From positions 930,001 through 994,000 of the forward strand of contig JAVHKY010000030.1 of NCBI GenBank assembly GCA_035079385.1: DNA of 64,000 bases, written 5' to 3'. The notes under the pieces were generated by a model. That model was not told the DNA's origin. It searched no databases and saw nothing but the letters and a program-made list of their open reading frames with translations. This DNA is from Aspidiotus rigidus (lineage: Eukaryota; Arthropoda; Insecta; Hemiptera; Diaspididae). Positions 47,141 to 58,734 of the stretch are shown one piece after another. Made by a program: the position numbers and the translations under genes. Within the stretch, counting starts at the first letter, position 1, and the number at the start of each line of letters is the position of its first letter.

Positions 47141-48280
47141 CGATTTCACAGAAAGCCTTAAATCCGACAAAATTGTTTACACTTAACATATCAGGAAACT
47201 ATTTCAAGAATAGGATATATATTAAACAGCACATTAAAATAAATGACATGCGCAATAAGTTGAGGAGCAGTACAAGATCCTGTGTGAGCGTTAAAAATGA
47301 AGCGATTCAACTGTAGGTCAATGAAAAATAGAACGATGTGGATGAGCAATAACGTCAACAGTAACTAGGCTCATGATAATTATTTTACACTGAACGATAA
47401 GTTTTTCCTGTACAAATAATAACTCATATACTATCCTGAACATGAATTGACTTGAAGACTGAGGTGGAACGAGTGTATCTAGGTCGAAATGAGTTCTCCG
47501 GGTATTCGTATCAGTCCGTATCATGAAGCTTAGGTACAATTACGTATTTTGGCACCTATCGATGTACAGCATCGGGATCATAACCGTACCCAACAACGTC
47601 GCGAGGAAAAATCTTCGTGTACGTGCCCTTCATTTACCAAGCAGGTTTTTTGGAAATACATTCTTAGTTTACAAATACGTCAAAAATCTATCGCCGTACC
47701 CGAGGCGAGGCGGCGAAACAGATTTTGTTGGGACGGAAAAGGAAGAGGGGGCGTCCTTCCAAAGCAAAGCGCGAGTTGCTTCTTCAGTAAGAAGTACATG
47801 GGGTGCCGGGTAGTTGGTAGAGTTATAATATAAAGTTTCTTTATTTTATCCACAATTTGTTTTACGCTGTCTACAGTTCCTTTTGGCAAATTTTGATGTT
47901 AATTTATATTTTTTCAACGCAGCTGCGGATATGGGGGAGAAAATTATTTAAACGTGTTAAACCAATTGCTGACTTGATGTTCTTATTGTGCGATATTATA
48001 TTTAAATGTTCTCTTCTTTTAATATTGTTGAACATCATTAACGCAAGTGTTTTTCATATATTATTTTTATTGTTTATTTCCTCTTTTCTACCGGGCCGAA
48101 AAATGGGTATCTTCAAGAATATCCTCGTTACACACTTTGCCTCTCCAGCGGGTCAAAAATATCCAATAAAGCAACTTACGTAATACACGGTCGACTGGGA
48201 AATAGTTTCACAACGCATCCGCAACGTAGGTTCCATATGAACCTATGAGCCTATTCACCTATCTCACCCACCTCCTCCAA
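47141..48280. other. No gene seen between LINE fragments
   Basis: The frames at 47523-47889 on both strands and 47857-48183 have no domain. This DNA separates the RT thumb and RNase H fragments by more than an intact element would. Confidence 0.4.
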
Positions 48281-48289
48281 TTACCCCCG

Positions 48290-48530
48290 AACGGAAAATT
48301 CCCTCTTCTTACCGACTCTTTTTCTCTCTTCATTACACTCCCTTACAGACTCATACAACTCTAACCCAATCATGCAACGCATCCCTCTCACACTTGACAA
48401 TCTAGACTCAATCAGCAGATCAGCACGCAAATAATTTTCTAATGGAACCCCAGGTACGTTGACCTCTTCGAACATGACGCTGTTGATCAAGCCGCCAAAC
48501 AAGCAACTGTCCTATTTCTAGACTAGAGAA
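48290..48530 (+). pseudogene. RNase H-type LINE: RNase H domain fragment
   Basis: LLTDSFSLF (about 48308-48334) matches the TDS-S-L motif of LINE RNase H domains. In the same frame 44 codons later, WNPRYVDLFEHDAVDQAAKQA matches the W-P-H--I-GNE-AD--AK-A motif. It closely resembles the minus-strand fragment at 60.8-60.94 kb. There are internal stops. An RNase H domain normally lies downstream of RT in I/LOA/R1-like LINEs, which fits its position after 46735-47140. Confidence 0.6.
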
Positions 48531-48807
48531 ATCTTTTTATTCAGTAATTATTTGAGGGGGGGGGGTTGTTTTGTATCCATAATGATGTGTGTAACTATTT
48601 TTGATTACATAGGAAAGAATATGATTTTTTGAAATACTACAAATAGCTTACGTGTACAAGAAATCCGCCATTTTTTCACCAACCAATAGATGTACAAAAT
48701 CACATCAAGTTAGTACTGAGGAAGTTTTCTTCAGTGAAATTATTTTCTTAATTCTTGGAAAAATTACAAAAAATGCAAAAATTGAACCAAAACTGTTACT
48801 ACAATCC

Positions 48808-49167
48808 GTTATAACGTAAAAAATGGCTCGTAAGAACAAAATGAGGTACTTAAATGGCAATTTTCAGACCAACCAATGAACGTAAGGTAACAAAAGAATA
48901 ATGAATCTTATATGAAATTTTACGAGGAACAACTTTTGTTTGAAACTTTTTTTCTCTAAAATGCTTAGTTTTCGAGAAAATTGCAAAAAACTGAATTTTG
49001 GGAGTGAAGAGGAGCCGCAGGGGGACTTTGCGGGGGGTGGAGCGCGTAGGACTCATCGGTATTTTAATCAGGGGGTTATCCTGAGTACATTGCAAAAAAA
49101 ACCTTCCGTCACATTCATGTCACATAATTGTCATTTTTTCATCTTTATTGACTGGACTACGTTCGTT
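48808..49167 (-). repeat. Right arm of ~350-bp inverted repeat pair
   Basis: Inverted partner of 46147-46500, ending outward at CTTTATTGACTGGACTA. Arm similarity is lost just inside ATAACGTAAAAAATGGCTCG. The two arms may be long terminal inverted repeats of a ~3-kb DNA transposon with other elements inside, or two separate insertions in opposite orientation. Confidence 0.85.
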
Positions 49168-49981
49168 TGCTCCCATTTGTAGTTTATTATACATACGAGA
49201 AGGTAATTAGCTTTTAGGACTCTACCGCTCTACTAGTTTGCTTTCATCCTTAATCTAGTATAATAAGCTGTCAAGGATTCCTTTCCCGCAGATTTTCTTG
49301 GGGATGTCAATGAGCTCAATTCGACTAGAAGTTGACCCAAAGTAAAACATTATAAAGTAAACCAATTGTCTAAACATTCAATTACTATAATATGACACTG
49401 TGACAATATCCATCTTCTTGGTTCTGTTACTGAGTGTCATATTGTTTGAAAGAACCTCATCAACTTGCTGGAGGTGATACAGATGCAGAGATATGGAAAG
49501 CGTTTTTTAATTGAAAAATGAGACAACCAGATGTAATTTTGGACTGACCTAAGCTGGAATGAGTGACAATCCTTCCTTAAAAAGTGGAAAAGAACTAGTA
49601 AATTATTTCAGATAAATTTGTAGTCAAAACGACCAAATAGTCTTTCTTGATGACGAGGACGTTATTGTCGGTTAAGATGGGTGTGAATAAGGTGCTCAAC
49701 CAAATAGACCAGAAAAACTGAGTTTGAGATTGTCAAATGGTGCCACAAGAAAGTTGATTTTCAAAGCAGTCGAATTAGAGATTTTTCTTTGGAGTTCAAT
49801 ATTGAGATGTCGTCAATGTCATTATGGCTGTGTACAAAGACAAATGAAGCATCCCTCTTAGCAATCTTGTAACATCTGGTTAACCTCTGTGTATAATCGC
49901 ATCTCCAATTCATAATGTTATACGATGCCACTTTGGAAACCTGTAGCTGAAACTGCTATTTACATAAATATATAAGCTCTA
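49168..49981. other. No gene seen
   Basis: AT-rich, between the inverted-repeat arm and the next LINE fragment. Confidence 0.4.
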
Positions 49982-50735
49982 ATGGCCCTTGCTGACCTCG
50001 ATTCCCAATTGTACGATGCCCATGCTTACGGAGCGAACCGCTACTCAATATTTTTTGACGTGGAGAACGCTTTCCCGAGAGTGTGGACATATCACATATG
50101 CGTTAACCTCCACCAACTTAGACTTCGAGAACCCTTCCCTTTCCTACTTCAAAATTATCTTACTAATCGATCTTATAGAGTCCGCGTAAGCGATCAGTAT
50201 TCCTCAACCCTCCCCCAAGAAAATGATATCACTCAAGGATCCTCACTTAGTGGCACCCTTTCTCTCATCGCCATCAACAACATAACAAAAATCATAAAAT
50301 CTCCAATTCAAACTCTACTATTCTCGGATGATCTGAGCATCCATTTACGTTCCAGTAACACAACACGCGCCCACCGTCTACTTCAAGAAACAATCAATAA
50401 AATACACGCTCGGCCTTCCCTCCAAGGATTCCGCATTTCGTACCCCAAAACCAAACTCATCATCTTCCAAAAACCACGCCAGAAAACCATTAAATTTCCC
50501 CCTCTCACAATAGCTAACTACCCCATCACACAAGTTGAAACTACTAAAGTTCTTGACCTCAATTTTCACAACCGTCACTCTTGGATCCCCATATCAAACT
50601 AACTAAATCAAAATGCATTCGAGCACTTAATGTCCTGAATTTCCTTCCACCCTAAAGAACGTTGTAATCAAAAAATCCTCCTCCAAGTAAAGTATAGAGC
50701 CAGAAAATTCAATATTATTACATCATACTTCATTG
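49982..50735 (+). pseudogene. RNase H-type/jockey-like LINE: reverse transcriptase fragment
   Basis: A 206-residue open frame (49982-50602) carries the RT palm. It has FFDVENAFPRVW (about residues 24-35, the catalytic Asp motif), a TQGSSLSGTLSLIAIN block (84-99) and FSDDLSIHL (112-120, the F-DD box). GFRISYPKTKLIIF follows, then the KVLDLNFHNRHSW region where KFLGL-F is expected. After the stop at 50600 other frames continue with ALNVLNFL and KERCNQKILLQV, the thumb start, up to about 50735. Fingers and endonuclease are missing and the RNase H is not attached here. The upstream boundary is abrupt at about 49980. Confidence 0.8.
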
Positions 50736-50739
50736 GCAG

Positions 50740-52550
50740 GTAAAATTGTCAAGGATATGATTTTGAAACCATGTACAAAAAATCAGTCTTCCTCTTTTCA
50801 ATGATTTCTTTTATTGAGAATTTCAGAAACCACGCCTTTTCCTGCGAAAAAAATCTCACAAATTTCAGACACATTTTTGGGATGCACGGACCAGATACCG
50901 AATGGCATTAGTATGCACAAGTTCAAGTTGCAAAACGGCCTACATTCTCACGAGTTTTTTCGCGCACCCCAGTGCAATACGGTAAGAAGGGAGTTTCAAG
51001 TATCGGTACATTATACCTTTCAAACTACATACATAATTCGCATATTATTCTTTCTGTATATTGTGTATCTGTACCTGAAACTTTGCATAGAAAATATCGC
51101 GATATTTATTTGTTTTGTGAATTTGAACCGATATTAAATGAGAGTCGACAAGGGTTGCGATTAGGATAAATCATCTGATTTAGTACTTAGACAACACAGC
51201 AACCCTTCGACTGATGTGCGTACGACTCTTGAAATTCAAATTAGATAGTACCGCGATGCTGTATATGAAAAATTCATTACGGCAAAATTTATTCCTCGTT
51301 AAACGATACTCGTATCTTTATAGGCTACACGGTACATATGCGCTAACGAAATTTTTATTGGATCGACCGCGGTGGTATTCCCGCTCCCGAAACTGAATAA
51401 CAACAAGGAATAGATAAATTCGATACAGGGTATAACGTGGAAATAAAATAAACGAAAATCAAAGCGCAATGTGTTGATTTACGGTACCTATATATTCCAT
51501 TCTCGGATTAGAAGGCATTCACCTAAACGTCGAACCCACCAATCCATACTACGAGTAGTACATAGATTTGTACACAAATATATTCTCAATCAATTGAGAC
51601 ACATTCTACTCGGAAACACGCAATATTTTTGAATCTTTTCCGAGAAATAGAGTAAGTTGAATGTTTTCAAGACACCGAGTCACACACATGGCTACTAGGT
51701 ACACATTTTATTACTTGGGTGAAATTTATTCGTTTCTATATATTTTTCGAGATGATGTCTTCTTCGTTTCCTATACTTTCTTAACGGGATTCAAATAACG
51801 CCAGACTGCGAGCTTGTCTATTACGATTACCGAGTGTATATTGTACATTTGGGAAAGTACTCACAGAACGTTTACGAGGTTGATTTTGAGTCGATTTTTG
51901 GTCGAAATGATGAACTGATTCGGAGTCCACATGGTTTACTGGTTACTATAAATAACCACTTCTTAGAAGAAAACTCGCTATCTCTTTTGTTGGAGGGAAA
52001 ACCTCAGAAAATGCTCGCCTTTAATTTTCGAGAAATTATCAAAGACCTTGACCTTATTTGAAAAATTGGAGAAATTTTGAGCTTCAAACCTGTCTAGAGG
52101 ATCAGGAAAAAGCAACGACTTCCTCGACAAAGGTAAACAAGGATTACAAGGAACTCGTTTCACGCAACGAATTTGATTTCGATATAAAACTTTTTCATGC
52201 AGCATTCCATATTGTATACTTATTCTCCTACGTTTTATCAATGTGGCAGCGTTTTCAACATTGCTTCTATGGCAAACTCCCTGGAATGAAAATAAATATG
52301 AAACCCAGCAATGCTGAGAAACGGTACCAGATTAATATCGCGCAGGAGATGGAATACTGAAAAAGCCTTATTCAGAATTAAATTGAAAATTAGAGTCTCA
52401 TATGGCTCCAAGATTAAATATTTGTCAAAGTTACTAGATTAGATTATTGATGACGTTATAGTAACGTTCCCCTTCACCAGTATTTCTTGGCCTAGTATCC
52501 ATAAAGTATTATCGGAACTCATAATGAGTGGGTGAGGTGTAAGTAGAGCA
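50740..52550. other. No gene seen
   Basis: AT-rich with short frames and no motif. Frames at 51834-52360 are unrecognised. Confidence 0.4.
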
Positions 52551-52555
52551 CTGAT

Positions 52556-52660
52556 ATTGAAAAAGGGGTTTTTCAATTGTACAAATCTATTTTATTAGTT
52601 GCTTATACAAGAGTACTTTCGAGTGTTATCCCATCATCAGTTGTGTCGCAAATGGAGAAC
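52556..52660 (-). ncRNA. PLE-2 terminal repeat with hammerhead-like core
   Basis: Downstream of the PLE-2 nuclease on its coding strand, the sequence reads GCGACACAA, CTGATGA (52640 to 52634), TGGG-ATAACA-CTC, GAAA, then GTAC-TCTT-GTAT. This is a complete CUGAUGA...GAAA core with a short stem II (one G-U pair) and a possible 4-bp stem III. A spare U precedes stem II, and the A-A at the base of stem III does not give a canonical NUH site. Helix I could form from UUGC/GCAA. An inverted copy lies at 54151-54254. Confidence 0.45.
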
Positions 52661-52958
52661 ATGGCCTTAACCATGAGTTTTTATATAGTATAACACTGTG
52701 ATCTTATTGGCTATAACAATGCTGTGTTGTGATTGGTTCACTTCTTAGAAACTTATTCTTACAATAATATGACATTGTGTTCTTATTGGCTAAAATATAC
52801 TGCTTTGTGATTGGTCCAATCTAGTGTCTTAAATGCTGCGTTTCTATTGGATTCCTGCCGTCTCATTGTTTGGTTCCGTTCTTCTTCTCTCGTCCAATCA
52901 CCAGGCCGAATAATTTTTCGCTGTCAAATGTGATTACATTGTTCAAGAGGCAGGCTTT
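52661..52958 (-). other. 3' untranslated part of PLE-2
   Basis: Lies between the nuclease stop and the terminal repeat of the minus-strand PLE-2. It contains repeated ATTGGCTA and GTGATTGG(T) words. No frame. Confidence 0.5.
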
Positions 52959-53405
52959 CTACCTCTTGGCTTTTGCAATCTCCATTTGTTCCCACAGTTT
53001 TCTTCTCTTTGTGCGATTCTTTACGTGTATGACTTCAAATATTCCCTCTCCATCGTGGTTTTCCTCGTTACAGTGTTTCCCAAACAGTGACTTGCCATCT
53101 TCTTTCTCCCTCGACGTTTTGTGCTCCTTTCTCCTGATCTCAAACTTTCTCCCAGTCTCACCGAAATAGATCCCCTCGCACTGTTCACAACTTAACTTGT
53201 ACACTCCGCTCAAGCTTTCCTTGTCTTTTTGTTCCGTCTGGTCATTGCTGATTCTCTTCACCATGGGTTGGTTATTCTGGATACCCACATTCACATCGTA
53301 GATATTGAACGCCTTTATCACCTTGTTTGTGTACTTTCTTATATATGGTATCGATCCGGAGTACTTTCTCACTATGCTATCATGGGTTCCTTTCTTTGTT
53401 TCCAT
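52959..53405 (-). pseudogene. Penelope-like element PLE-2: linker and GIY-YIG endonuclease
   Basis: A 148-residue open frame. Residues 1-35 (KKGTHDSIVRKYSGSIPYI) are the linker also found at 33.3-33.6 kb. SGVYKL (66-71), CEQC (73-76), GIYFGETGR (78-86) and RRKEH (91-95) are the GIY, zinc-ligand, YIG (here YFG) and Arg-helix elements. GKHC and a conserved N-H follow, then WEQMEIAKAKR with the Glu of the active site region. In living elements this domain cuts target DNA. The frame itself is intact to its stop at 52959, but it is out of frame with the RT upstream. Confidence 0.9.
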
Positions 53406-54150
53406 TTTCCCAAAGACAGGACTTTCTCCACCACAGATCTGCGGTAGCCATTGGTTTCTGCGATCTGCTTTACTATCTCGATCTCTTTCCTCTTCTCTTC
53501 GTTGTTCTTGAGGATAGAAATCGCCCGATAGCAGTAGTTCTGGATTGCCGCTAACTTGTGCCTGGGGTGGTGGTAGGAGTCTTTTGGGATGATGGTGTCA
53601 GTATGCGTCGGCTTCCTGTAGATTTTGTATTCGATCCTATTGTTCTCCATTGTGAGTTGTGAGTGTAAGGTCCAAATAGTTGATGGTCTCATTGCCTTTT
53701 TCCACAGTGAATTTGATGCTCTCATTCATCGCGTTCATTTCTGAAAGAAATAGATCCACCTGTCTATCAGTGCCTGACCACACAATTAGGATATCATCTA
53801 CATATCTGGCCCAGTGTTTGATCGAGTTTTCGAACTTGCTGCCCTTCAATATCTTGTTTTCCATATCATTCATGAATATCTCCGCTAGTATTGGTGACAG
53901 CGGTGATCCCATCGCAAGTCCCCTTTCCTGACTGTAGAACCTGTTATTGAAGCGGCAGTAGTTCTGGCTCAAGGTCTCCTCCACTATGTTGGCGTACTTC
54001 GACCCATCGGGGTTCCCATGGTATCTGTTGTTTTTGAGCAGAGTGAGAAGTTCTCCTTCGGTATGGTACCAAACATATTAGTCACATCAAAGGATATCAG
54101 CTTGTCGTTACTCCTGATTTCCAACTTGTCCAGTTGCTCAATCAGGCCTT
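53372..54150 (-). pseudogene. Penelope-like element PLE-2: reverse transcriptase (5'-truncated, frameshifted)
   Basis: The RT is spread over three frames. The first (54295 to 53984) has QLDKLEIRS, then LISFDVTNMFGTIP (palm Asp motif, residues 67-79). A frameshift near 54060 leads to the second (53984 to 53637), with FYSQERGLAMGSPLSPILAE (16-35), an intact catalytic YVDDIL (61-66) and NYLDLTL (102-108). The third (53725 to 53372) has NNRIEYKIYRKPTHTDT, the HHPRHKLAA block and EIEIVKQIAETNGY. The nuclease follows in yet another frame at 53405. The N-terminal RT region is absent: homology starts at about 54150, where an inverted terminal repeat begins. It is the best copy of the family also seen at 32.3-33.6 kb. 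Confidence 0.85.
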
Positions 54151-54254
54151 GTTCTCCAGTTGCGACACAACTGATGATGGGATAACACCCGAATGTACTC
54201 TTGTAAAAGCAACTAATAAAGTAGATTTGTACAATTGAAAAACCCTTTTTCAAT
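54151..54254 (+). repeat. Inverted copy of the PLE-2 terminal repeat at the truncated 5' end
   Basis: The sequence from GTTCTCCAGTTGCGACAC through CTGATGA (54171-54177) to ACAATTGAAAAACCC is the same as the reverse complement of 52556-52660, with few differences. Its hammerhead core reads GAAT where the other copy has GAAA, but its stem II (GGG/CCC) is better. It faces the opposite way to the element. Penelope-like elements are known for such inverted partial terminal repeats. Confidence 0.8.
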
Positions 54255-54365
54255 CCATAAAGTAGGTCAAGGTCATTCATGATGTTAGACAACATCCCGC
54301 TTCTCTGTACTCATACGTTAGCTCGAGGATAAAAAATTTTTGAAAGTCCTTAACTCAGGTCAAAA

Positions 54366-54745
54366 TCATCGTTTGGAAAATTTTCGAGCTCCGAGCTTTG
54401 CCGGCTGATCGGACGACGGACGTTTTCCCCGGAAGCCCCCTCGGTAAAAGAGGTTTCCTGTTAAAATTTCGACCTCCGAGCTATATACGATAGGAAGGAG
54501 ACGTGGAAAAATTTCAACATGGTAAGAGGAGAACTTAGGTGGTAAGGAACAAAGTTCACTCTTCATTGCAAAAATTTTACCAAAGTTGATACTGCTCTCA
54601 AAGGACTCCCATAAAACAGATCCCTTGTGTGTCTCGATGAACAAGGTAAATGAAGGCAACTCCGAGCAGCTCACTAGGTGGGCTGCAGGTTTTTTAACTC
54701 CCCCTCCTATCATATATAGCTCAAGAATCAACATTTTTCCAAGTT
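54366..54745. repeat. Two modules of the CCTCC/AACAGG dispersed family
   Basis: TTTCCTGTTAAAATTTCGACCTCC followed by GAGCTATATACGATAGGA at about 54449-54500, and CCCCTCCTATCATATATAGCTC at about 54701-54722, are two module edges. Between them the sequence is unrecognised. Minus-strand frame 54366-54734 is a shadow. Confidence 0.55.
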
Positions 54746-55075
54746 TTTTTTTAAATGTGTCTTCTAGGTTAATACGTGTCAGAGTTGAACGAGAAACAGG
54801 AAGGAAACACAGTTATAATTTTAATTTTCGTTTGTGATTGTAGTTTGTAATTTTAGTTTTTCAATTTTTAGTTTTCAATAGTAATTTTATCCGTTCTGAC
54901 CCTTTCTAATTGTAATTTTATTCGTTTTGACCCTTCCCCCCCCCCCTTTCCTGGCTTCTACTTCTCGCTAAATTTCTACCTTTGTGACCTGTTTGTACTG
55001 TGATTTCGATTACAGACTATCTGTTACGTGTGTCTGTGTTTCCTTCGTGTTTCTCAGTTTTCTAAGTGTACGTAT
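54746..55075. other. No gene seen
   Basis: Contains a short duplication, TGTAATTTTA(T/G)-CGTTTTGACCCTT, near 54885-54935 and a C-run at 54938-54947. Confidence 0.4.
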
Positions 55076-55077
55076 TA

Positions 55078-55325
55078 ACAGGGAATCTGTTTTATACGGT
55101 TAATAAGAAGAAATATATCGGGCGCTGTCCGGCAAAACGTGGGACTTACGAAAAATGTTGACCTTCGAGCCATATTGATAGGAGGTACACGTAGAAAATA
55201 AATTCTTACCTTCAGGCTACATACATCACGATACAAGGGACTCAGGAAAACCGAAGACTGTTCAAGATTTCGATCCAATTCAACCCATGTAACAGGTTTC
55301 CTGCATTCCTCGTTTAACTTCATTA
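55078..55325. mobile_element. Short TIR element of the AACAGGGAAYCTGTT family
   Basis: It starts AACAGGGAATCTGTTTTA (55078). The right end AACAGGTTTCCTGCA (about 55289-55303) is followed by CCTCGTTTAACTTCATTAAG, as in the 4.46-4.74 kb copy (CCTCGTTCAACTGCGTTAAAG). The true element therefore extends past the inverted repeat on that side. The interior has CCGGCAAAACGTGGGACTT and GAGCCATATTGATAGGAGG. Confidence 0.6.
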
Positions 55326-57955
55326 AGGAGCAGTAATTTTTGTATACTTTCCACCAGTAGAAACCGAACCTCTTTCTTATTCACTTTTCGGCGATTTCGT
55401 CGTTGACTTGAAATATATCTAGCCTACTAACATGATGCAAGAAAGAAAAAAGGAGTCGAAAACTAAAGAAATTTACATTAAACCCTGTCTGCTCTAACCC
55501 TTAATGACATTCCTTTTTTTTTACATATATATTTATATGTAACTTTGCCGTATAGTAACGTTGAAACGAGCACGTACACCAGATTTGGTGATTGACTACA
55601 GCTCTATTTTTTTAATACTGTATAATACAGTTACACAACATACACTTTACAGTCGATGTTTGTGATATGTAGAAGGACTAACGTCTTTTACCCCCTACAC
55701 AGTTGATTGATACCGAACATGGAATTGAATTTTAACGCATTTTATTCCATCAAATATTATATACGGCAATATATCGGGATTTGGACGAACGAAAAACATT
55801 AGAGAAAAATATTACATTTTTCTTTTCTCTTTCGTTTCTTTCTTTTCTAAATAATAAAGGATACTTTCAAACACAATAGGGGAAACTAATAATAATCGTA
55901 TTTGATATGATCAAAATTGAAGAAGATTTGTTCAGAAAATGTTGTTGTCGTTGCGGCGAGCGCGGTCGACGCGGGACGTTCGGGGAGGCGAGTGTATAAC
56001 AATAGTCAATTTGGAAGAGCCGCGGGTTCAATCTTTGCTCATTAGTTTTCTTCGCTCTTGGATCATGATCGTACTCGGTACAATGACAGACAGATTTGAC
56101 TCTCTCAAGCTCTGTACGTTGGTTTTTTTCTCCTCGTGTCTCTTCTTCTCATCAGACGTACATCAGATCAAGTATAGGGCGTTCCAAAGTTACGTGAATA
56201 TATTTCCCGCGATTTAGTCGAATGTAACTCAATAATTAATGATAGACGAAAAAGGGTGACGAAGTACGACACTCGATCGTCTCTCAAGTCTCCCAAGAAA
56301 CAGGAAATCGCCATAAGATTGAAAAAATTTTCTCTTTTCGATCATCGCAAACTTGAATGACACCTGGTGCAGGTTTCAATTTATTGATAATGAAAAATGT
56401 GATAGAAATATGTTAATGGACTTTGATAAATTTGGAGGTATCATTTACTTCTAGGCAGAGACAGTTTTGAAGTTCACGTCGCGTTCACGTCTACTAAGAC
56501 ATAGTGGCACGCATTTTTCAGAACGTATTATGTACGCTTTTATGCGCGTTAAAAATTCCTTTTACAGAGAATGCCTTATTTTCTGGCCACATGTGTAGGA
56601 AACCTCATTCAGTTTTTTATTATTCTTGGTCGTTTTACACCGCGACTATTGTTAACCTGGAAAAATTATTTCTTTCGTATCGTTAAGGATGACAAGTTGT
56701 TAACATATCAAAGGAATTTTATTCACTCGGTGGTTTCTGTGATGATCTTAACTTGAGGTACTTGTTTGGTACGGGTATTCACACATAATCTGTCCGTGCG
56801 GGCTCCGGGCCCTTACCTCTCCGCGAAAACAAAAAAAAGATGTAAACCGCGTAACCTTTTATTTAATGAACGGTTTTCTATTCTCGTGAATGATATTCGT
56901 ATAATTTTTTTATAATATTATTAAGACTTATCATAGGACTAAGTTGTAATCTACTCGTACCTGTTGCATGTGTGTGGATGGTTTTCTATCTCGTCTATTT
57001 ATACGAACAGCGCGAAGAGACTTGACCGAGTATGAGAAAATATTTTCTTATCGCATTATTAGTTACTTACATAAAAATTTGCTGAATCATAACTTGCTTC
57101 TTTTATAAAGCATATTCGGAGTTCTTTTTTTTTATCCATCCCACGTCTTTCTTTTCTTCTTCACTTTTTTCTAATTTTTTTCGTTTTTCTCGACATCAAA
57201 ATTATATACACGTCAGATATTTGGTTACCGATTCATTATTTCAAGCGAGCAATACTGGATCCTTCAACATTATTCGATAATCTCTATTCGCTCCAGAGCA
57301 AAGAAAGTTCTACGTGTGTGCATCCTTCACGTTGAAGGCACGTTAAGCGATAGATCGTATCAATTATTCTAATAATCATTCCGTGCTCACATTTTTTTAC
57401 CTGTATCATTCCAACAGATTTTGGATTCTGTTAATGATGATTACTTTCAATATATTTTCTTTTCTATTCTTCTTATCAAGCTTTCATTTCATCATCGGAT
57501 GTGGGCCTACTTTGGTATTCGGTGCGAAAGATCAATGAAATAAAGCGTGATCATAAGTTTTTAATGCCGAGTGTGAAGTCTTGTGAGGGAATGTAGATAA
57601 AATGTCAATACTCTTATACGTAGATGGACTGGATATTATAGCAATTTGACTATTTGACTTAAAGATGCAGGTGGTCTCAATTTTTGGTGGACTTTCCCTG
57701 TAGTTCCGTCTGAACTTGCGCATAGGGAACATTCAATTGACTGAATTCGTGGATTTTTCGTTCCTGTCCACAGCTTTCAGATTCAGCGCATTGATGGTGG
57801 TGGCAAAGGGAAGTGATAAAGAAAGTTGACCGTCATTGCAGCTTCCGCAACGGCAGTAGGAGACTTGCAATCTCTGCTAATCACAATCATCTGTCTAGAA
57901 TTACTTATCTTTTCATTCTACGTAAATTAAATTTTTGAGTCCTGAAAATTTCCTT
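55326..57955. other. No gene seen
   Basis: AT-rich. The 92-codon frame 55939-56217 and others have no recognisable domain. Confidence 0.4.
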
Positions 57956-57959
57956 CTTC

Positions 57960-58580
57960 TACTCGTTCCTTGTGTGAGGATTTAAATCATAATTCATACC
58001 CTCATTTTTGCAATGTTTCAAATCCTTCTATCTCCTTCTAACCACCAAGAACATTGATGACGAAACGTCTTTTTTCAACTTGTATCTTTTCTTGACAATC
58101 AATTAACCAAGCTTGAATCTAGTTCATAGGGAAAGAGTCTCAACTGGAAGACTCTTAGCCTAAAATTCTCCTCCAAGTTCAACCCATGTTAGTCGTAGCC
58201 CAGCCTTCCTGCCCAGAGGAGAAATTTAGCACACGACTCCATAATTATTGCTTAGCTCAATTATTTTCTGGGTCCACCTGTTCATAGCTGCAAATTTCTT
58301 CAAGACGCGCCTTTATAAAGAATCACGTATCCGAAATTTTCCAAGTCCCTAAATTGGATCAAGGTCATTGATGACGTTACAAAGATCGAACCTGGACATT
58401 TCCTGTGAGTGCAACCCCCTTAACTCGAAATTAGTGTGTATATGTATATAAGAAGTCTTATCCTAAAATGTTTTCCTAGGTCTAGCTTATGTTTAACCTA
58501 AGACTACTTTCTAGCTTAGGACTCGAACGTTTTAGCCTAGCTTATAGGCCATACTTCGAAATTTCTTCACTTGAGGTAAA
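57960..58580 (+). repeat. Dispersed repeat shared with 32.19-32.35 kb, internally duplicated
   Basis: ATTGATGACG, then TTTTTCAACTTGTAT, GACAATCAA, GAGTCTCAACTGGAAGACTCTTAGCC, CTCCTCCAAG and AGAGGAGAAATT parallel the 32.2 kb copy. GGTCATTGATGACGTTAC at about 58362 and CCTAGGTCTAGCTTATG at about 58476 look like a second, partial unit. Confidence 0.5.
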
Positions 58581-58734
58581 GCTCAAAACTTTCAACAGTC
58601 CCTCATTTTTAGAAATTCCTTGCTCGAACTTTTCTCAAGTCTTCTTCACAGAGGATCAAAGTTAGAAATTTTCAATTTCAATGGACGTGGATACAAAAGT
58701 CATCGTTTTCCAACCCGACAAACTATTTTGAATT

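Noticed and set aside
52870..53931. Plus-strand frames opposite PLE-2
   Set aside because: Antisense shadows of the Penelope-like RT and nuclease.
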